From UKL13-2 sp947085425 (lineage in GTDB: Bacteria; Pseudomonadota; Gammaproteobacteria; Burkholderiales; Usitatibacteraceae), in contig CAMTWK010000011.1 of the NCBI GenBank assembly GCA_947085425.1, positions 44,429 through 108,428 of the forward strand: DNA of 64,000 bases, read 5' to 3'. How positions within the stretch are numbered: the stretch's first letter is position 1; the number at the start of each line of letters is the position of its first letter. The notes below the pieces were generated by a model. The model did not search any database, was not told the origin of the DNA, and saw only the letters and a program-made list of their open reading frames with translations. The translations under genes and the position numbers were made by a program. Positions 53,487 to 62,531 of this stretch are shown piece after piece.

Positions 53487-55681
53487 CCAAACGTGTTGTG
53501 GTACGCGTTGCGGCGCGCGGTTATGTTGACGGCCGTTACATCGGCGAGGAAAAAGAGGTGATTGAGGCGGTTGATCCGTCCGGTCGCGGCAAAAAATCTC
53601 GCGGCAAACCGTCCGCTAAAAGTGGCGGCACGGGCAATGACAATCGTGGTAATCGGGTTGCTACCGGCCGTGGTGGAAAAAGCGGCGGCGGGCGGACCGG
53701 TGCGCGTGGTGGCGTGGCGAAAGACGGAAGCAGTCGAAATCCCCGTAGAACTGGCACCGGCGCGCCCGGCGGCGGGCGCGATGGCAACGTTTTGCCTGGC
53801 GTTGGTGGCGTGAAGGCGCCAAGGACGCCGCGTGAGCAAGGCGGTCGCAACCGGCGCGGTGGTCGAACGGGCGCGTCTGGAGAGGGGGCAGGTAGCCCGG
53901 TCGGCGACAGTCTTGGCAATGCCGGTGCACGTGTAAGTCGCGTGCGTGGCGGTAAAAAAACACCCTTCAGAAAATCGAGTGCACCTGCCGCGGGTGGCAT
54001 GTCCGCAAGTGGCAATGGCCAGCGTGCGCTCATTTCGGAAGTGGCTGAAACGCGACGCTGGGGCGACGAGTCGAAGTCAGGTCAATTTGCCGAGGCGTTG
54101 GCCAAAGAAGAAACGGTTAAACGCGAGCGCCTGCACAAGGTTCTTGCACAATCCGGCCACGGATCACGGCGTGACATGGAGATTATGATTACCTCCGGCC
54201 GGGTGATGGTTAACGGCATTGTCGCCACCATCGGCACCAGTGTCTCGGCCAGCGACGCGGTGATGATCGATCGACAGTTGGTCAAACTGAAGTTTGACGA
54301 GGCTCTGCCGCGTGTGTTGTTGTATCACAAGCCGGAGGGCGAAATTGTCACCACCAGTGATCCTGGTAACCGCATCACGGTATTTGATAATTTGCCGCGT
54401 GTTGAAACTGGCAAATGGATGTCGATCGGCCGTCTGGATATCAATACTTCGGGTCTGCTGATTTTTACCACCAATGGCGAGTTGGCAAATCGTCTGATGC
54501 ACCCGCGTTATGAAGTCGAACGCGAATATGCTGTGCGGGTGCTCGGTGAGTTAACCGAAGAACAAACCCAGCGCTTGCTTGACGGCGTTTCCATCATGCC
54601 GGAGTCGGTCGACGACGACGATGATGATCAGGTGGCGGCAGATGATCGTCCCGCAAAATTTGAGTCGATTGAAAAACGGGGTGGTGAAGGTGCCAACCAG
54701 TGGTATCACGTGGTGATTCGTGAAGGTCGCAATCGCGAAGTTCGCAAAATGTTTGAATCGGTCGGACTCACCGTATCCAGATTGATCCGTGTTCGTTTTG
54801 GCAAGATCGGTTTGCCGCCACGTCTGACACGCGGTCGAATGGTTGAATTGGATGCATCACAGGTTCGGGCGGTATTAAAGTGGGTGGGCATGGAGGTAGA
54901 CGGCCATATTGGTGCACTGCCGACCAATACCCAGCCCAATCGCGGCCAGCGTCGCGACACCGAACCGCAGGCTGGTGGTGGGCATGAGGCGGGTGAAACA
55001 CGCGGTCGCGCGGACCGCCAGGGTCGCGGTCGCAGCGGTCGTGGGCGCGAGCAAGTTCATCCGGGCGACGCTGCCGAACCGGATTTTGTCGCCGGTGACG
55101 GTGCGGTTCGTGAATTTCAAGCGAGCCGCGGTCGTCAGGAAAGCGCCGGCATCCGCGACGACCTGGGTTCCATTCCGCAGGAATCAGATATTGCCGGGCA
55201 GGCTGTGCGTGAAGGGCAGCCTGAACGCGGCGCAAGAGGACGGGGACGAAATTCACGTCGCGCACGCGGCCCGCGAGGACCACGGCAAGGCGGCCAGAAG
55301 TCTGGCGAGCGGGGCAGAGATTTTGCCCGATCGACCGGTAACCCCGCCAATGCCACTGTAAACAACGACGACATCGGCAATCAGCTGCGTAGTCAGACGA
55401 AGGACATCCATTCCGAATTTGGAAGCCCGGAAGACTCCATTGGCAATCGACTCACCCCGGCCGGGGGCAACCCGGGTCAACGGCCCAAGCAGGGGCAGGG
55501 AGGTCGCCGCCCGGGAGCATCCGGCGGCGGCAGAAGTTCCGGTCAGGGACAGCCGCGTGGTGGTGCCGGTGGTGCAGCAAACACGGGTGGCCGTCGGCAG
55601 GAAAATGCTGGTGGCGGCCCCCGACATCCAAAAGGGCGTCGCAAGCCAGGCGCGGACTCCGATAACTCCGGAAATCGCTAA
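53483..55681 (+). CDS. rluB: 23S rRNA pseudouridine synthase RluB with long RG-rich tails
   Basis: RsuA-family pseudouridine synthase, 732 residues; family members such as E. coli RluB are under 300. Seen: S4 RNA-binding domain at about 214-262, catalytic domain at about 275-475 with GRLDINTSGLLIFTT (catalytic Asp319), HPRYEVEREYAVRV and GRNREVRKMF. The N-terminal 210 and C-terminal 255 residues are Gly/Arg/Ser-rich low-complexity sequence full of RG and RGG-like pairs. RluB modifies U2605 of 23S rRNA in E. coli. Coupled to scpB by a 4-base overlap. Confidence 0.92.
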   Translation: MTKRVVVRVAARGYVDGRYIGEEKEVIEAVDPSGRGKKSRGKPSAKSGGTGNDNRGNRVATGRGGKSGGGRTGARGGVAKDGSSRNPRRTGTGAPGGGRDGNVLPGVGGVKAPRTPREQGGRNRRGGRTGASGEGAGSPVGDSLGNAGARVSRVRGGKKTPFRKSSAPAAGGMSASGNGQRALISEVAETRRWGDESKSGQFAEALAKEETVKRERLHKVLAQSGHGSRRDMEIMITSGRVMVNGIVATIGTSVSASDAVMIDRQLVKLKFDEALPRVLLYHKPEGEIVTTSDPGNRITVFDNLPRVETGKWMSIGRLDINTSGLLIFTTNGELANRLMHPRYEVEREYAVRVLGELTEEQTQRLLDGVSIMPESVDDDDDDQVAADDRPAKFESIEKRGGEGANQWYHVVIREGRNREVRKMFESVGLTVSRLIRVRFGKIGLPPRLTRGRMVELDASQVRAVLKWVGMEVDGHIGALPTNTQPNRGQRRDTEPQAGGGHEAGETRGRADRQGRGRSGRGREQVHPGDAAEPDFVAGDGAVREFQASRGRQESAGIRDDLGSIPQESDIAGQAVREGQPERGARGRGRNSRRARGPRGPRQGGQKSGERGRDFARSTGNPANATVNNDDIGNQLRSQTKDIHSEFGSPEDSIGNRLTPAGGNPGQRPKQGQGGRRPGASGGGRSSGQGQPRGGAGGAANTGGRRQENAGGGPRHPKGRRKPGADSDNSGNR

Positions 55682-55690
55682 CTTTTTTGG

Positions 55691-56695
55691 TTAGCGTGTT
55701 GCCAGCATGGTTTCACGGTCAATCACAAAAACAACTTCGTCACCGACACTGGTTTCCGCCCAGATAAAGGGCATTTTTGGAAATGTTTGTTCGACTCCTT
55801 CGCGATTAAAACCAACTTCGACCACCAACACGCCGTTGGCGTAAAGGTGGGTGGCAGCCTCGGCCATAATTGTGCGCACATGTTCTAGTCCGTCTTCCCC
55901 GGACGCAAGCGCCATTTCGGGCTCGCGGCGGTATTCCTCAGGTAATTTTGACATCGACTCCGAGGACACATAGGGCGGGTTGCTTATAATCACGTCGTAG
56001 TGTTTGGCACCAAGCGATTCAAACATGTCGGATGCAATCAGGTTGATCCGGTCATCCAGACCATAATCGCGAATGTTTTTACGTGCCACTTCCAATGCGT
56101 CGTGCGAGGCATCAACGGCATCCACAGTCGCATGTGGGAACGACAACGCGGCAAGGATTGCCAGGCATCCCGAGCCGGTGCAAAGGTCCAGTACACGGCC
56201 GACTCCGCGTGGGTTTTCCACCCACGGTGCCAGATCATCGCGCAACAGTTCGGCGATAAACGAACGCGGCACAATGACCCGCTTATCGACATAAAATTTA
56301 TAGTCGCCTAGCCATGCCTCGTGTGTCAGATAGGCAACCGGAATGCGTTCGCGAACACGAATTTCAATCACGCTTAAAACCGCATCACGTTCCGCACTGG
56401 TCAGTCGTGCGTCCATGAACGGGTCGAGACGATCGAGCGGCAAATGCAATGTGTGCAAAATCAAGTACACCGCCTCGTCATAGGCGGACGCCGAGCCATG
56501 GCCGAAAAAAAGTTTTTGTTCGAGAAATTGGCTGACCGCAAATCGCAACAAATCGCGTACTGTCGTCAGTTCGCGGCGTGCCGAATCGTAAATGCCAATT
56601 TCACTGACGCCTTCCGCCAAACGGGCGGCCGGCAGCGGAGTCATTTTCGTGGATGACGCAGATGAGATTTTTTGAGGCATTTTTTCCTTGGACAT
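55691..56695 (-). CDS. prmB: 50S ribosomal protein L3 N5-glutamine methyltransferase
   Basis: PrmB, 334 residues, SAM-dependent methylation of a glutamine in ribosomal protein L3. Seen: the HemK-family N-terminal helical domain with DLLRFAVSQFLEQKLFFGHG, IPVAYLTHEAW near 118-128, the SAM site LDLCTGSGC at 169-177, and the active-site NPPY at 239-242. The HEAW and FFGHG segments match PrmB rather than PrmC. Convergent with rluB (9 bases between them). The ATG overlaps the upstream gene's stop (TGATG). Confidence 0.95.
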   Translation of the reverse strand: MSKEKMPQKISSASSTKMTPLPAARLAEGVSEIGIYDSARRELTTVRDLLRFAVSQFLEQKLFFGHGSASAYDEAVYLILHTLHLPLDRLDPFMDARLTSAERDAVLSVIEIRVRERIPVAYLTHEAWLGDYKFYVDKRVIVPRSFIAELLRDDLAPWVENPRGVGRVLDLCTGSGCLAILAALSFPHATVDAVDASHDALEVARKNIRDYGLDDRINLIASDMFESLGAKHYDVIISNPPYVSSESMSKLPEEYRREPEMALASGEDGLEHVRTIMAEAATHLYANGVLVVEVGFNREGVEQTFPKMPFIWAETSVGDEVVFVIDRETMLATR

Positions 56696-57258
56696 CAGGC
56701 GGCAATGTTGTTGGATTCAGATTTGGGGAAATGACCCGCCGGGCCAATCGGCCTGCCATCCCGCGCAGGCATGGTCGGACCGACCCGCGCTTGAATATAG
56801 TCGTGCAGATCGCGCTTGAGGCCAAAATGGAAAAATATTTCGGCGGTGACAAACAGCGGGCCGATCATGAGTCCGATCAAGTCGTCGACAAACGCGGGTT
56901 TCATCCCCTCGTATCGATGGCCGACCAGCTGTATGATCCAGCCGGCCACAAAAAGACCGGTCGCAATGAGCAGGCTGGTTGCAACTGTCGTCTGCGCGGA
57001 AATAATGGAGGCAGTGATGCCGCATAAAATGAGAAATGCCGTACAGACCAGACCAACTGTGCGCTCCAGCCAAACGTAGTAAATTCCGGCCAACAAAATG
57101 CTGATCCAAGCGAGATGGATCGGGCCAATGGCAATTTGTGCCTGCGCCAATACCACTGAAAAAACAATCATCGGCACACCGATAAAATGGGTGACGATAT
57201 TTCGCTGGTCGCGATGGTAAGCGGCGTACTGGGTAAGCAATTGTTCGACGTTTCTCAT
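56695..57258 (-). CDS. Mpo1-like (DUF962/YGL010w) membrane protein
   Basis: A 187-residue membrane protein with about four helices. Seen: MRNVEQLLTQYAAYHRDQRNIVTHFIGVP near the N-terminus and QLVGHRYEGMKPAFVDD, the histidine-rich motifs of the Mpo1/DUF962 family. Yeast Mpo1 is an Fe-dependent dioxygenase that alpha-oxidises 2-hydroxy fatty acids; bacterial members are mostly uncharacterised. The stop shares one base with the prmB start. ATG 57258 is the family start. Confidence 0.85.
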   Translation of the reverse strand: MRNVEQLLTQYAAYHRDQRNIVTHFIGVPMIVFSVVLAQAQIAIGPIHLAWISILLAGIYYVWLERTVGLVCTAFLILCGITASIISAQTTVATSLLIATGLFVAGWIIQLVGHRYEGMKPAFVDDLIGLMIGPLFVTAEIFFHFGLKRDLHDYIQARVGPTMPARDGRPIGPAGHFPKSESNNIAA

Positions 57259-57336
57259 GATGTTTGGCGTGACAAATTTCTGAACGGGAAAGGCTGATTT
57301 TACCAGTAGCACAGGTTGCCTGCCACGGCGGGGGGA

Positions 57337-58311
57337 CTACACGTTTGTTTTGGTCACCAACATCACACCACTGGCCGAAACGGCCAATCCGGCAAATGCC
57401 AGCCAGGAAATGGACTCTTGAAACAGCAGGTAGGCCAAAATTGCCGTGACCGACGGCGTTAGAAAAAACAGGCTGGCCACTTTTGCGGCGCTACCCTGGC
57501 GGATCAGGATATACAAAAGTGAAATGGCGCCGAGAGACAGAACAATCGCCAGCCAAAAGATGGCAAAAATAAACTGTGGCACCCACACAACGTGGCCGGA
57601 TTCGAATGCCATCGCCAGAAAAAACGAAACCACGCCAGTTGCGGCAAATTGGATCACGCCACCGGTTCGCAAATCCATGTTTTGACAAAAGCGTTTCTGG
57701 TAAAGCGTTCCGCAGGTGATGCCGAGCAAGGCAATCATAGCCGCTGTCAATCCGGCCAAGGAGGCATCAACCAGCGTGTAATGGCTGGTGACAAATATAA
57801 GCACGCCGGCCAGACCGAGACCCATCCCGATCCATTGAATGCCTCGTAAATGCTCGTCGAATAACAGTCTGGAAATCAGCGCCGTCAATACGGGTTGCAT
57901 ACCGGCAATAAGAGCAACAAATCCCAGCGGCACCTTCCAGGTGATGGCGTACAACACGCCCGACAGATAGGTGGCGTGAACCAGCAAGCCAGCCACGGCA
58001 ATGTGTGTGATGGTGGCCCAGTCGCGCGGCCACGGTGCGCGAACCACCACAGCGATGACCAGCAATATCACCACCACCAGCGCCATGCGGATCGACGTCA
58101 ACATAAACGGCTCGGCAAACGGCACGCCGAGGCGCGAGCCGATAAACCCGGTGCTCCAAAGCATCACAAATATTGCCGGCGTGAATGTCTGCCAGTGGAG
58201 TTTTTCGCGGTCGGAAGGTATCAAAGGCGCAGTCGGCTGATTTTGCGGTTTGTCGGTTGGCTGGTCGGAGCAATGGTTGGTCGACCAAGGATAAAACTCG
58301 ACCCAGGTCAA
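57337..58311 (-). CDS. DMT-family (EamA) transporter
   Basis: Inner-membrane exporter of the drug/metabolite superfamily, about 324 residues, with ten predicted helices in two EamA repeats (about 45-175 and 190-320). Seen: FVMLWSTGFIGSRLG, LVHATYLSGVLYAI, and a late SVTAILAYLLFQESISWLA typical of EamA. The start is uncertain: the frame begins at a TTG with a hydrophilic 40-residue lead and there is no ATG until residue 49. Substrate unknown. Divergent from tctB. Confidence 0.82.
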   Translation of the reverse strand: MTWVEFYPWSTNHCSDQPTDKPQNQPTAPLIPSDREKLHWQTFTPAIFVMLWSTGFIGSRLGVPFAEPFMLTSIRMALVVVILLVIAVVVRAPWPRDWATITHIAVAGLLVHATYLSGVLYAITWKVPLGFVALIAGMQPVLTALISRLLFDEHLRGIQWIGMGLGLAGVLIFVTSHYTLVDASLAGLTAAMIALLGITCGTLYQKRFCQNMDLRTGGVIQFAATGVVSFFLAMAFESGHVVWVPQFIFAIFWLAIVLSLGAISLLYILIRQGSAAKVASLFFLTPSVTAILAYLLFQESISWLAFAGLAVSASGVMLVTKTNV

Positions 58312-58454
58312 GACTTTTACAATGTCGCTGACCGCATGGTGTCATAAAATGAAGCGGCGCATCCAAGAAGGTACAATCAACCACAAAATTTGTTTTTATC
58401 GGGCCACTTGCCCGTGATAAAAAATCAACCTGTTGTTTCAGGACTGGGGGAGTC

Positions 58455-58913
58455 ATGCGATTGCGTAATCCAAGAGATTTTTGGGCGGGTGTGCTGTTTG
58501 CCGTGATCGGCTTTGCGTTCGCCATTATTGTCAAAGTTGCCGAATACCCGATGGGGACCGCGAGCCGCATGGGCGCGGGCTATTTTCCCTATGTGCTGGC
58601 CATGATTCTCGGTGTGCTGGGATTGATCATTGTTGCCAAAGCGCTGATCACGGACGGCGCACCCGTCGCGAAATTTGCATGGCGCCCGATTATTTGGATA
58701 CTCAGTGCCGTGGTGATTTTTGGTTTGACTGTGAAACTGCTTGGTTTGGCGTTGGTGATTATTGTTCTTGTGCTGGTGGCCGCATTTGGCGGGCATGAAT
58801 TCAAGCTGAAGGAACAATTGATTGCGGGTGTGGTGTTGTCAATTGGCTCTGTTGCGGTGTTTGTTTACGGCTTGAGCTTGCCGTTTCCGATCTGGCCGTC
58901 ATTTCTGAATTAG
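58455..58913 (+). CDS. tctB: Tripartite tricarboxylate transporter small subunit TctB
   Basis: A 152-residue membrane protein with four helices matching the TctB/DUF1468 family. Seen: an N-terminal FWAGVLFAVIGFAFAIIV helix, the conserved MGAGYFP motif, and later helices. It is the small membrane part of the TTT secondary transporter for tricarboxylates or similar carboxylates. Followed after 10 bases by tctA; no tctC (binding protein) is present in the window. Confidence 0.9.
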   Translation: MRLRNPRDFWAGVLFAVIGFAFAIIVKVAEYPMGTASRMGAGYFPYVLAMILGVLGLIIVAKALITDGAPVAKFAWRPIIWILSAVVIFGLTVKLLGLALVIIVLVLVAAFGGHEFKLKEQLIAGVVLSIGSVAVFVYGLSLPFPIWPSFLN

Positions 58914-58923
58914 GGAGCGATTG

Positions 58924-60429
58924 ATGGACGCATTGGTTACCAATCTCGCGTTGGGCTTTAGTGTTGCGTTGCAGCCTGAAGCGTTGATGTATTGTTTGAT
59001 CGGCTGTTTGCTGGGCACCCTGATCGGCGTGTTGCCCGGCATTGGTCCGGTTGCAACCATTGCCATGTTGTTGCCGGCGACGTTTGCATTAAAGCCGGAA
59101 TTTTCACTGATCATGCTGGCCGGTATTTATTACGGTGCGCAATACGGGGGCTCGACCACAGCGATTCTGGTCAACATCCCCGGTGAATCGTCATCGGTGG
59201 TGACCGCACTCGACGGCTATCAAATGGCCAGAAACGGGCGTGCCGGTGCGGCATTGACTATCGCGGCGCTGGGCTCGTTTTTCGCGGGCTGTGTTGCAAC
59301 GGTACTGTTGGCGGTGGCCGCCCCCCCGCTGGCCGAAATTGCCTTCAAATTTGGCCCGGCTGAGTATTTTTCGTTGATGACCCTTGGTTTGATTGCCGCC
59401 GTGGTGCTGGCGCACGGCTCGGTCATCAAAGCCATTGCCATGATCATTTTGGGTTTGCTGCTTGGTTTGGTGGGTACCGACGTCAATTCTGGTATGGCGC
59501 GTTTTAATTTCGATCTACCGGAGTTGATTGACGGCATTGGTTTTGTGGTGGTGGCAATGGGTGTGTTCGGCTTTGCTGAAATCATTAAGAATCTTGAGCA
59601 GGGTGAAGAGAGTGAAGTTTTTGTTCACAAGGTCGGTAGTTTGTTGCCGACGATGCAGGATTTTAAGGATTCGTGGGGTGCGGTTTTGCGGGGGACGGGG
59701 CTCGGTTCACTGCTGGGAATTTTGCCGGGTGGTGGCGCAGTGTTGGCATCGTTTTCTGCCTACACATTGGAAAAGAAAATCGCCAAGGATTCGTCGCAGT
59801 TTGGCAAGGGCGATATCCGTGGTGTGGCCGCGCCGGAGTCGGCCAACAATGCGGCGGCGCAAACGTCATTTATTCCGCTGCTCACACTTGGCATTCCACC
59901 CAATCCGGTAATGGCGTTGATGGTCGGTGCAATGATTATTCAGGGTATTCAGCCCGGGCCGCAGGTAATGACCGAAAAACCACAACTGTTCTGGGGCATG
60001 ATTGTCTCGATGTGGCTGGGCAATCTCATGCTGGTTATTCTCAATTTGCCACTGATTGGATTGTGGATCAAATTGCTGACCGTACCGTATCGTTTGCTCT
60101 ATCCGGCCATTTTGGTGTTTTGCTGCATCGGTGTCTATTCGCTGACGAATAGCCCGTTCGACGTGGTGCTGACGGCCATGTTCGGATTTATCGGTTATTT
60201 GTTTGTCAAACTCGATTGTGAGCCTGCACCACTGTTGCTGGGTTTTATTCTCGGTCCGATGATGGAAGAAAACCTGCGCCGTGCGATGTTACTTTCACGT
60301 GGGGATGCGACTGTATTCTTCACGCGGCCATTGTCGGCTTCGTTGCTGGCGGTGGCGGCGTTGTTATTGGTCATCATTGCCTTGCCGGCGATTCGTAAAA
60401 AACGCGAAGAGGCGTTTGTCGAGGAATAG
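58924..60429 (+). CDS. tctA: Tripartite tricarboxylate transporter large subunit TctA
   Basis: A 501-residue membrane protein with about 11-12 helices. Seen: the family motifs GTLIGVLPGIGPVATIAM near 36-53, GAQYGGSTTAILVNIPGESSS, and in the second half GILPGGGAVLASF followed by FIPLLTLGIPPNPVMALM. TctA forms the solute channel of the TTT transporter with TctB and a soluble TctC/Bug protein. GGGAG lies 6 bases before the ATG at 58924. A palindromic repeat and a glutamyltransferase gene follow. Confidence 0.93.
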   Translation: MDALVTNLALGFSVALQPEALMYCLIGCLLGTLIGVLPGIGPVATIAMLLPATFALKPEFSLIMLAGIYYGAQYGGSTTAILVNIPGESSSVVTALDGYQMARNGRAGAALTIAALGSFFAGCVATVLLAVAAPPLAEIAFKFGPAEYFSLMTLGLIAAVVLAHGSVIKAIAMIILGLLLGLVGTDVNSGMARFNFDLPELIDGIGFVVVAMGVFGFAEIIKNLEQGEESEVFVHKVGSLLPTMQDFKDSWGAVLRGTGLGSLLGILPGGGAVLASFSAYTLEKKIAKDSSQFGKGDIRGVAAPESANNAAAQTSFIPLLTLGIPPNPVMALMVGAMIIQGIQPGPQVMTEKPQLFWGMIVSMWLGNLMLVILNLPLIGLWIKLLTVPYRLLYPAILVFCCIGVYSLTNSPFDVVLTAMFGFIGYLFVKLDCEPAPLLLGFILGPMMEENLRRAMLLSRGDATVFFTRPLSASLLAVAALLLVIIALPAIRKKREEAFVEE

Positions 60430-60452
60430 CGGGCGACGGTAATAAACCCGAT

Positions 60453-60482
60453 CCGTCATTCCCGCCTGCGCGGGAATGACGG
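60453..60482. repeat. Short palindrome CCGTCATTCCCGC-CTGC-GCGGGAATGACGG
   Basis: A 13-bp-arm perfect inverted repeat in the 114-base gap between tctA and the glutamyltransferase. The GTCATTCCCGC/GCGGGAATGAC core is a widely scattered REP-like palindrome in proteobacteria. No full T-tract follows, so it is a repeat first and a terminator only possibly. Confidence 0.8.
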
Positions 60483-60543
60483 CAGCGAATGGTGTTTTAT
60501 CGCCTCAATTGCAGACTGCTGTGTAAATCCTTTCAGGAATGAC

Positions 60544-62157
60544 ATGATCGCGCCCCCGCCCCCTTTTTCCTTCGCCACCCCCTACGCTTCGCAACGCATG
60601 CCGGTGATGGCCAAAAACATCGTCGCCACCTCCCAGCCGCTGGCCGCGCAGGCGGGGTTATTGATGCTGCAGCAGGGCGGCAACGCGGTTGATGCCGCCG
60701 TCGCCGCCGCCATTACGCTCACAGTGGTGGAGCCGACTTCCAACGGCATCGGCTCGGACGGTTTTGCCATTGTTTGGGATGGCAAGGAATTACACGGCCT
60801 GAACGCATCCGGCCAGTCTCCCGCCGCGTGGACTCCGCAATATTTCGCCAAAAAATATCCGGGGCAATCGGCCATGCCGGAGCGTGGTATTGATTCGGTG
60901 ACCATACCCGGCGCGGTCTCACAATGGATGGCGCTGTCGCAAAAATTCGGCAAGCTGCCGTTTGCAAAATTGTTCGCGCCCGCCATTGGTTATGCCCGCC
61001 ACGGCCACCTGGTCTCCCCCATCACCGCCACCAGTTGGGCGCGGCAGGCTTTGATGATTCGAGAGGCGGATTTTCAGCGCGATTTCACGGTGAAGGGTGT
61101 CGCCCCTATCGCGGGTGAAAAATGGGTTTTCGCCGCGCAGGCCGACACACTTGAGGAGATTGCCGCCACTGGTGGCGAAAGTTTTTATCGCGGCGCGCTG
61201 GCCGAAAAAATGGTGGCACATTCAAGATTACTTGGCGGCGCGCACACGCTGGAGGATTTTGCCCAGCACCACGCCGACTGGGTCGGCACCATTCATCACG
61301 ATTATCGTGACGTGTGTTTGCACGAGATTCCGCCAAACGGGCAGGGCCTGGCCGCGTTAATCTGTCTGGGTATCCTCGAAAATTTTGATTTGTCGTCACA
61401 CCAAGTGGATTCGTTGTTGAGTGTGCATTTGCAGATCGAGGCAATGAAATTGGCGTTCGCAGACGCCTACCGCTACATTGCCGATTTGCGTTTCATGGAT
61501 ATACCGGTGGCGGCGTTGCTCGACAAAAAATATTTGCAATCCCGCGCCGAATTGATCAACATGCAACGCGCCGGCGCACCGGTGTTTGGCGTGCCCAAAC
61601 ACGGCGGCACCATCTACCTGAGCGCGGCGGACGCCAGCGGCATGATGGTCAGCCTGATTCAATCCAACTACATGGGCTTTGGCTCCGGCGTGGTCGTGCC
61701 CAATACCGGCATCTCGCTGCAAAACCGTGGCCATGGTTTTACTTTGCAGGCGCATCACCCCAACCAGGTCGCGCCAAACAAACGCCCGTTCCAAACCATC
61801 ATCCCCGCGTTTCTCACCACAGCCGCCAATCAACCCTTGATGTCATTTGGCGTGATGGGTGGCCACATGCAGCCGCAAGGCCATGTGCAGATGGTCACCC
61901 GCATCCGCGACTACGGGCAAAACCCGCAAGCCGCATCGGACGCGCCGCGCTGGATTGTCAATGCGGACGGCACCATTGGCCTGGAGGAGGCATTGCTGGC
62001 GAGTGTCGGCGCGGGGCTCGTGGCGATGGGGCATCAGCTTGCCCAAGCCGAGGCGGTGAATTTTGCCTTTGGCGGTGCGCAACTCATCTGGCGCACGGAG
62101 GATGGCTACATTGCCGGATCGGATCATCGCAAGGACGGACAGGCGGTGGGGTTTTAG
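60544..62157 (+). CDS. Gamma-glutamyltransferase-family Ntn hydrolase
   Basis: A 537-residue GGT-family enzyme; the proenzyme would self-cleave at a threonine. Seen: QQGGNAVDAAVAAAITL near 44-60, the NGIGSDGFAIVWDG region, PPNGQGLAAL at 263-272, and the nucleophile region HGGTIYLSAAD with Thr356, then QSNYMGFGSG. No signal peptide is visible, so it is probably cytoplasmic, unlike periplasmic GGT. Members cleave glutathione or other gamma-glutamyl compounds or act on cephalosporin-type amides; the substrate is undecided. It is near tctBA but not coupled to it. Confidence 0.88.
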   Translation: MIAPPPPFSFATPYASQRMPVMAKNIVATSQPLAAQAGLLMLQQGGNAVDAAVAAAITLTVVEPTSNGIGSDGFAIVWDGKELHGLNASGQSPAAWTPQYFAKKYPGQSAMPERGIDSVTIPGAVSQWMALSQKFGKLPFAKLFAPAIGYARHGHLVSPITATSWARQALMIREADFQRDFTVKGVAPIAGEKWVFAAQADTLEEIAATGGESFYRGALAEKMVAHSRLLGGAHTLEDFAQHHADWVGTIHHDYRDVCLHEIPPNGQGLAALICLGILENFDLSSHQVDSLLSVHLQIEAMKLAFADAYRYIADLRFMDIPVAALLDKKYLQSRAELINMQRAGAPVFGVPKHGGTIYLSAADASGMMVSLIQSNYMGFGSGVVVPNTGISLQNRGHGFTLQAHHPNQVAPNKRPFQTIIPAFLTTAANQPLMSFGVMGGHMQPQGHVQMVTRIRDYGQNPQAASDAPRWIVNADGTIGLEEALLASVGAGLVAMGHQLAQAEAVNFAFGGAQLIWRTEDGYIAGSDHRKDGQAVGF

Positions 62158-62170
62158 GGGTTCCGGCTGG

Positions 62171-62199
62171 TTGACACGCCAAACCGGACGTTACATAAT
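62171..62199 (+). promoter_or_regulatory. Promoter of the toxin-antitoxin operon
   Basis: TTGACA (62171-62176), a consensus -35, and CATAAT (62194-62199) are 17 bases apart. This is one of the strongest promoters in the window and lies 38 bases before the antitoxin start. A near-palindrome sits just downstream at the start site. Confidence 0.85.
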
Positions 62200-62200
62200 C

Positions 62201-62219
62201 TAGTCAGTAAAACTGACCA
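62201..62219. promoter_or_regulatory. Probable antitoxin operator
   Basis: TAGTCAGT-AAA-ACTGACCA, an inverted repeat with 8-base arms and one mismatch, begins two bases after the -10 element and covers the expected start of transcription. The position is as expected for a Phd/YefM-family autorepressor site. Confidence 0.65.
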
Positions 62220-62237
62220 GTTACGAAAGAATGCGCC

Positions 62238-62531
62238 ATGCGCCCGGCACAATGGCAATTGCAAACCGCAAAGGCACAACTGAGCGAGTTGATTGAATCC
62301 GCATTGCAGGGCGAGCCGCAGCGCATCACTCGGCGCGGCAAGGATGCCGTGATGGTGCTGTCGGAACAGGCATACATCGCGCTCACCAGCCGCGCAAAAG
62401 GGGATGCGCCAAACTTTGTCGCGCATCTGCTCGCCATGCCGCGCGAGCCGGTGGCGCGGGTATCCAAAGCCAGTGCCAAGGCAGTTGCTGAACCGCGCGC
62501 CAAAATCGCGCTGCGCGATATTGCAAAGTGA
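62238..62531 (+). CDS. Phd/YefM-family antitoxin
   Basis: A 97-residue DNA-binding antitoxin. Seen: the Phd/YefM fold with QLQTAKAQLSELIESALQGEPQRITRRGKDAVMVLS (residues about 7-42), then a flexible alanine/arginine-rich C-terminus that would neutralise the toxin. It represses its own operon with the toxin in characterised relatives. The stop overlaps the toxin GTG as GTGA. The promoter and operator upstream support autoregulation. Confidence 0.9.
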   Translation: MRPAQWQLQTAKAQLSELIESALQGEPQRITRRGKDAVMVLSEQAYIALTSRAKGDAPNFVAHLLAMPREPVARVSKASAKAVAEPRAKIALRDIAK

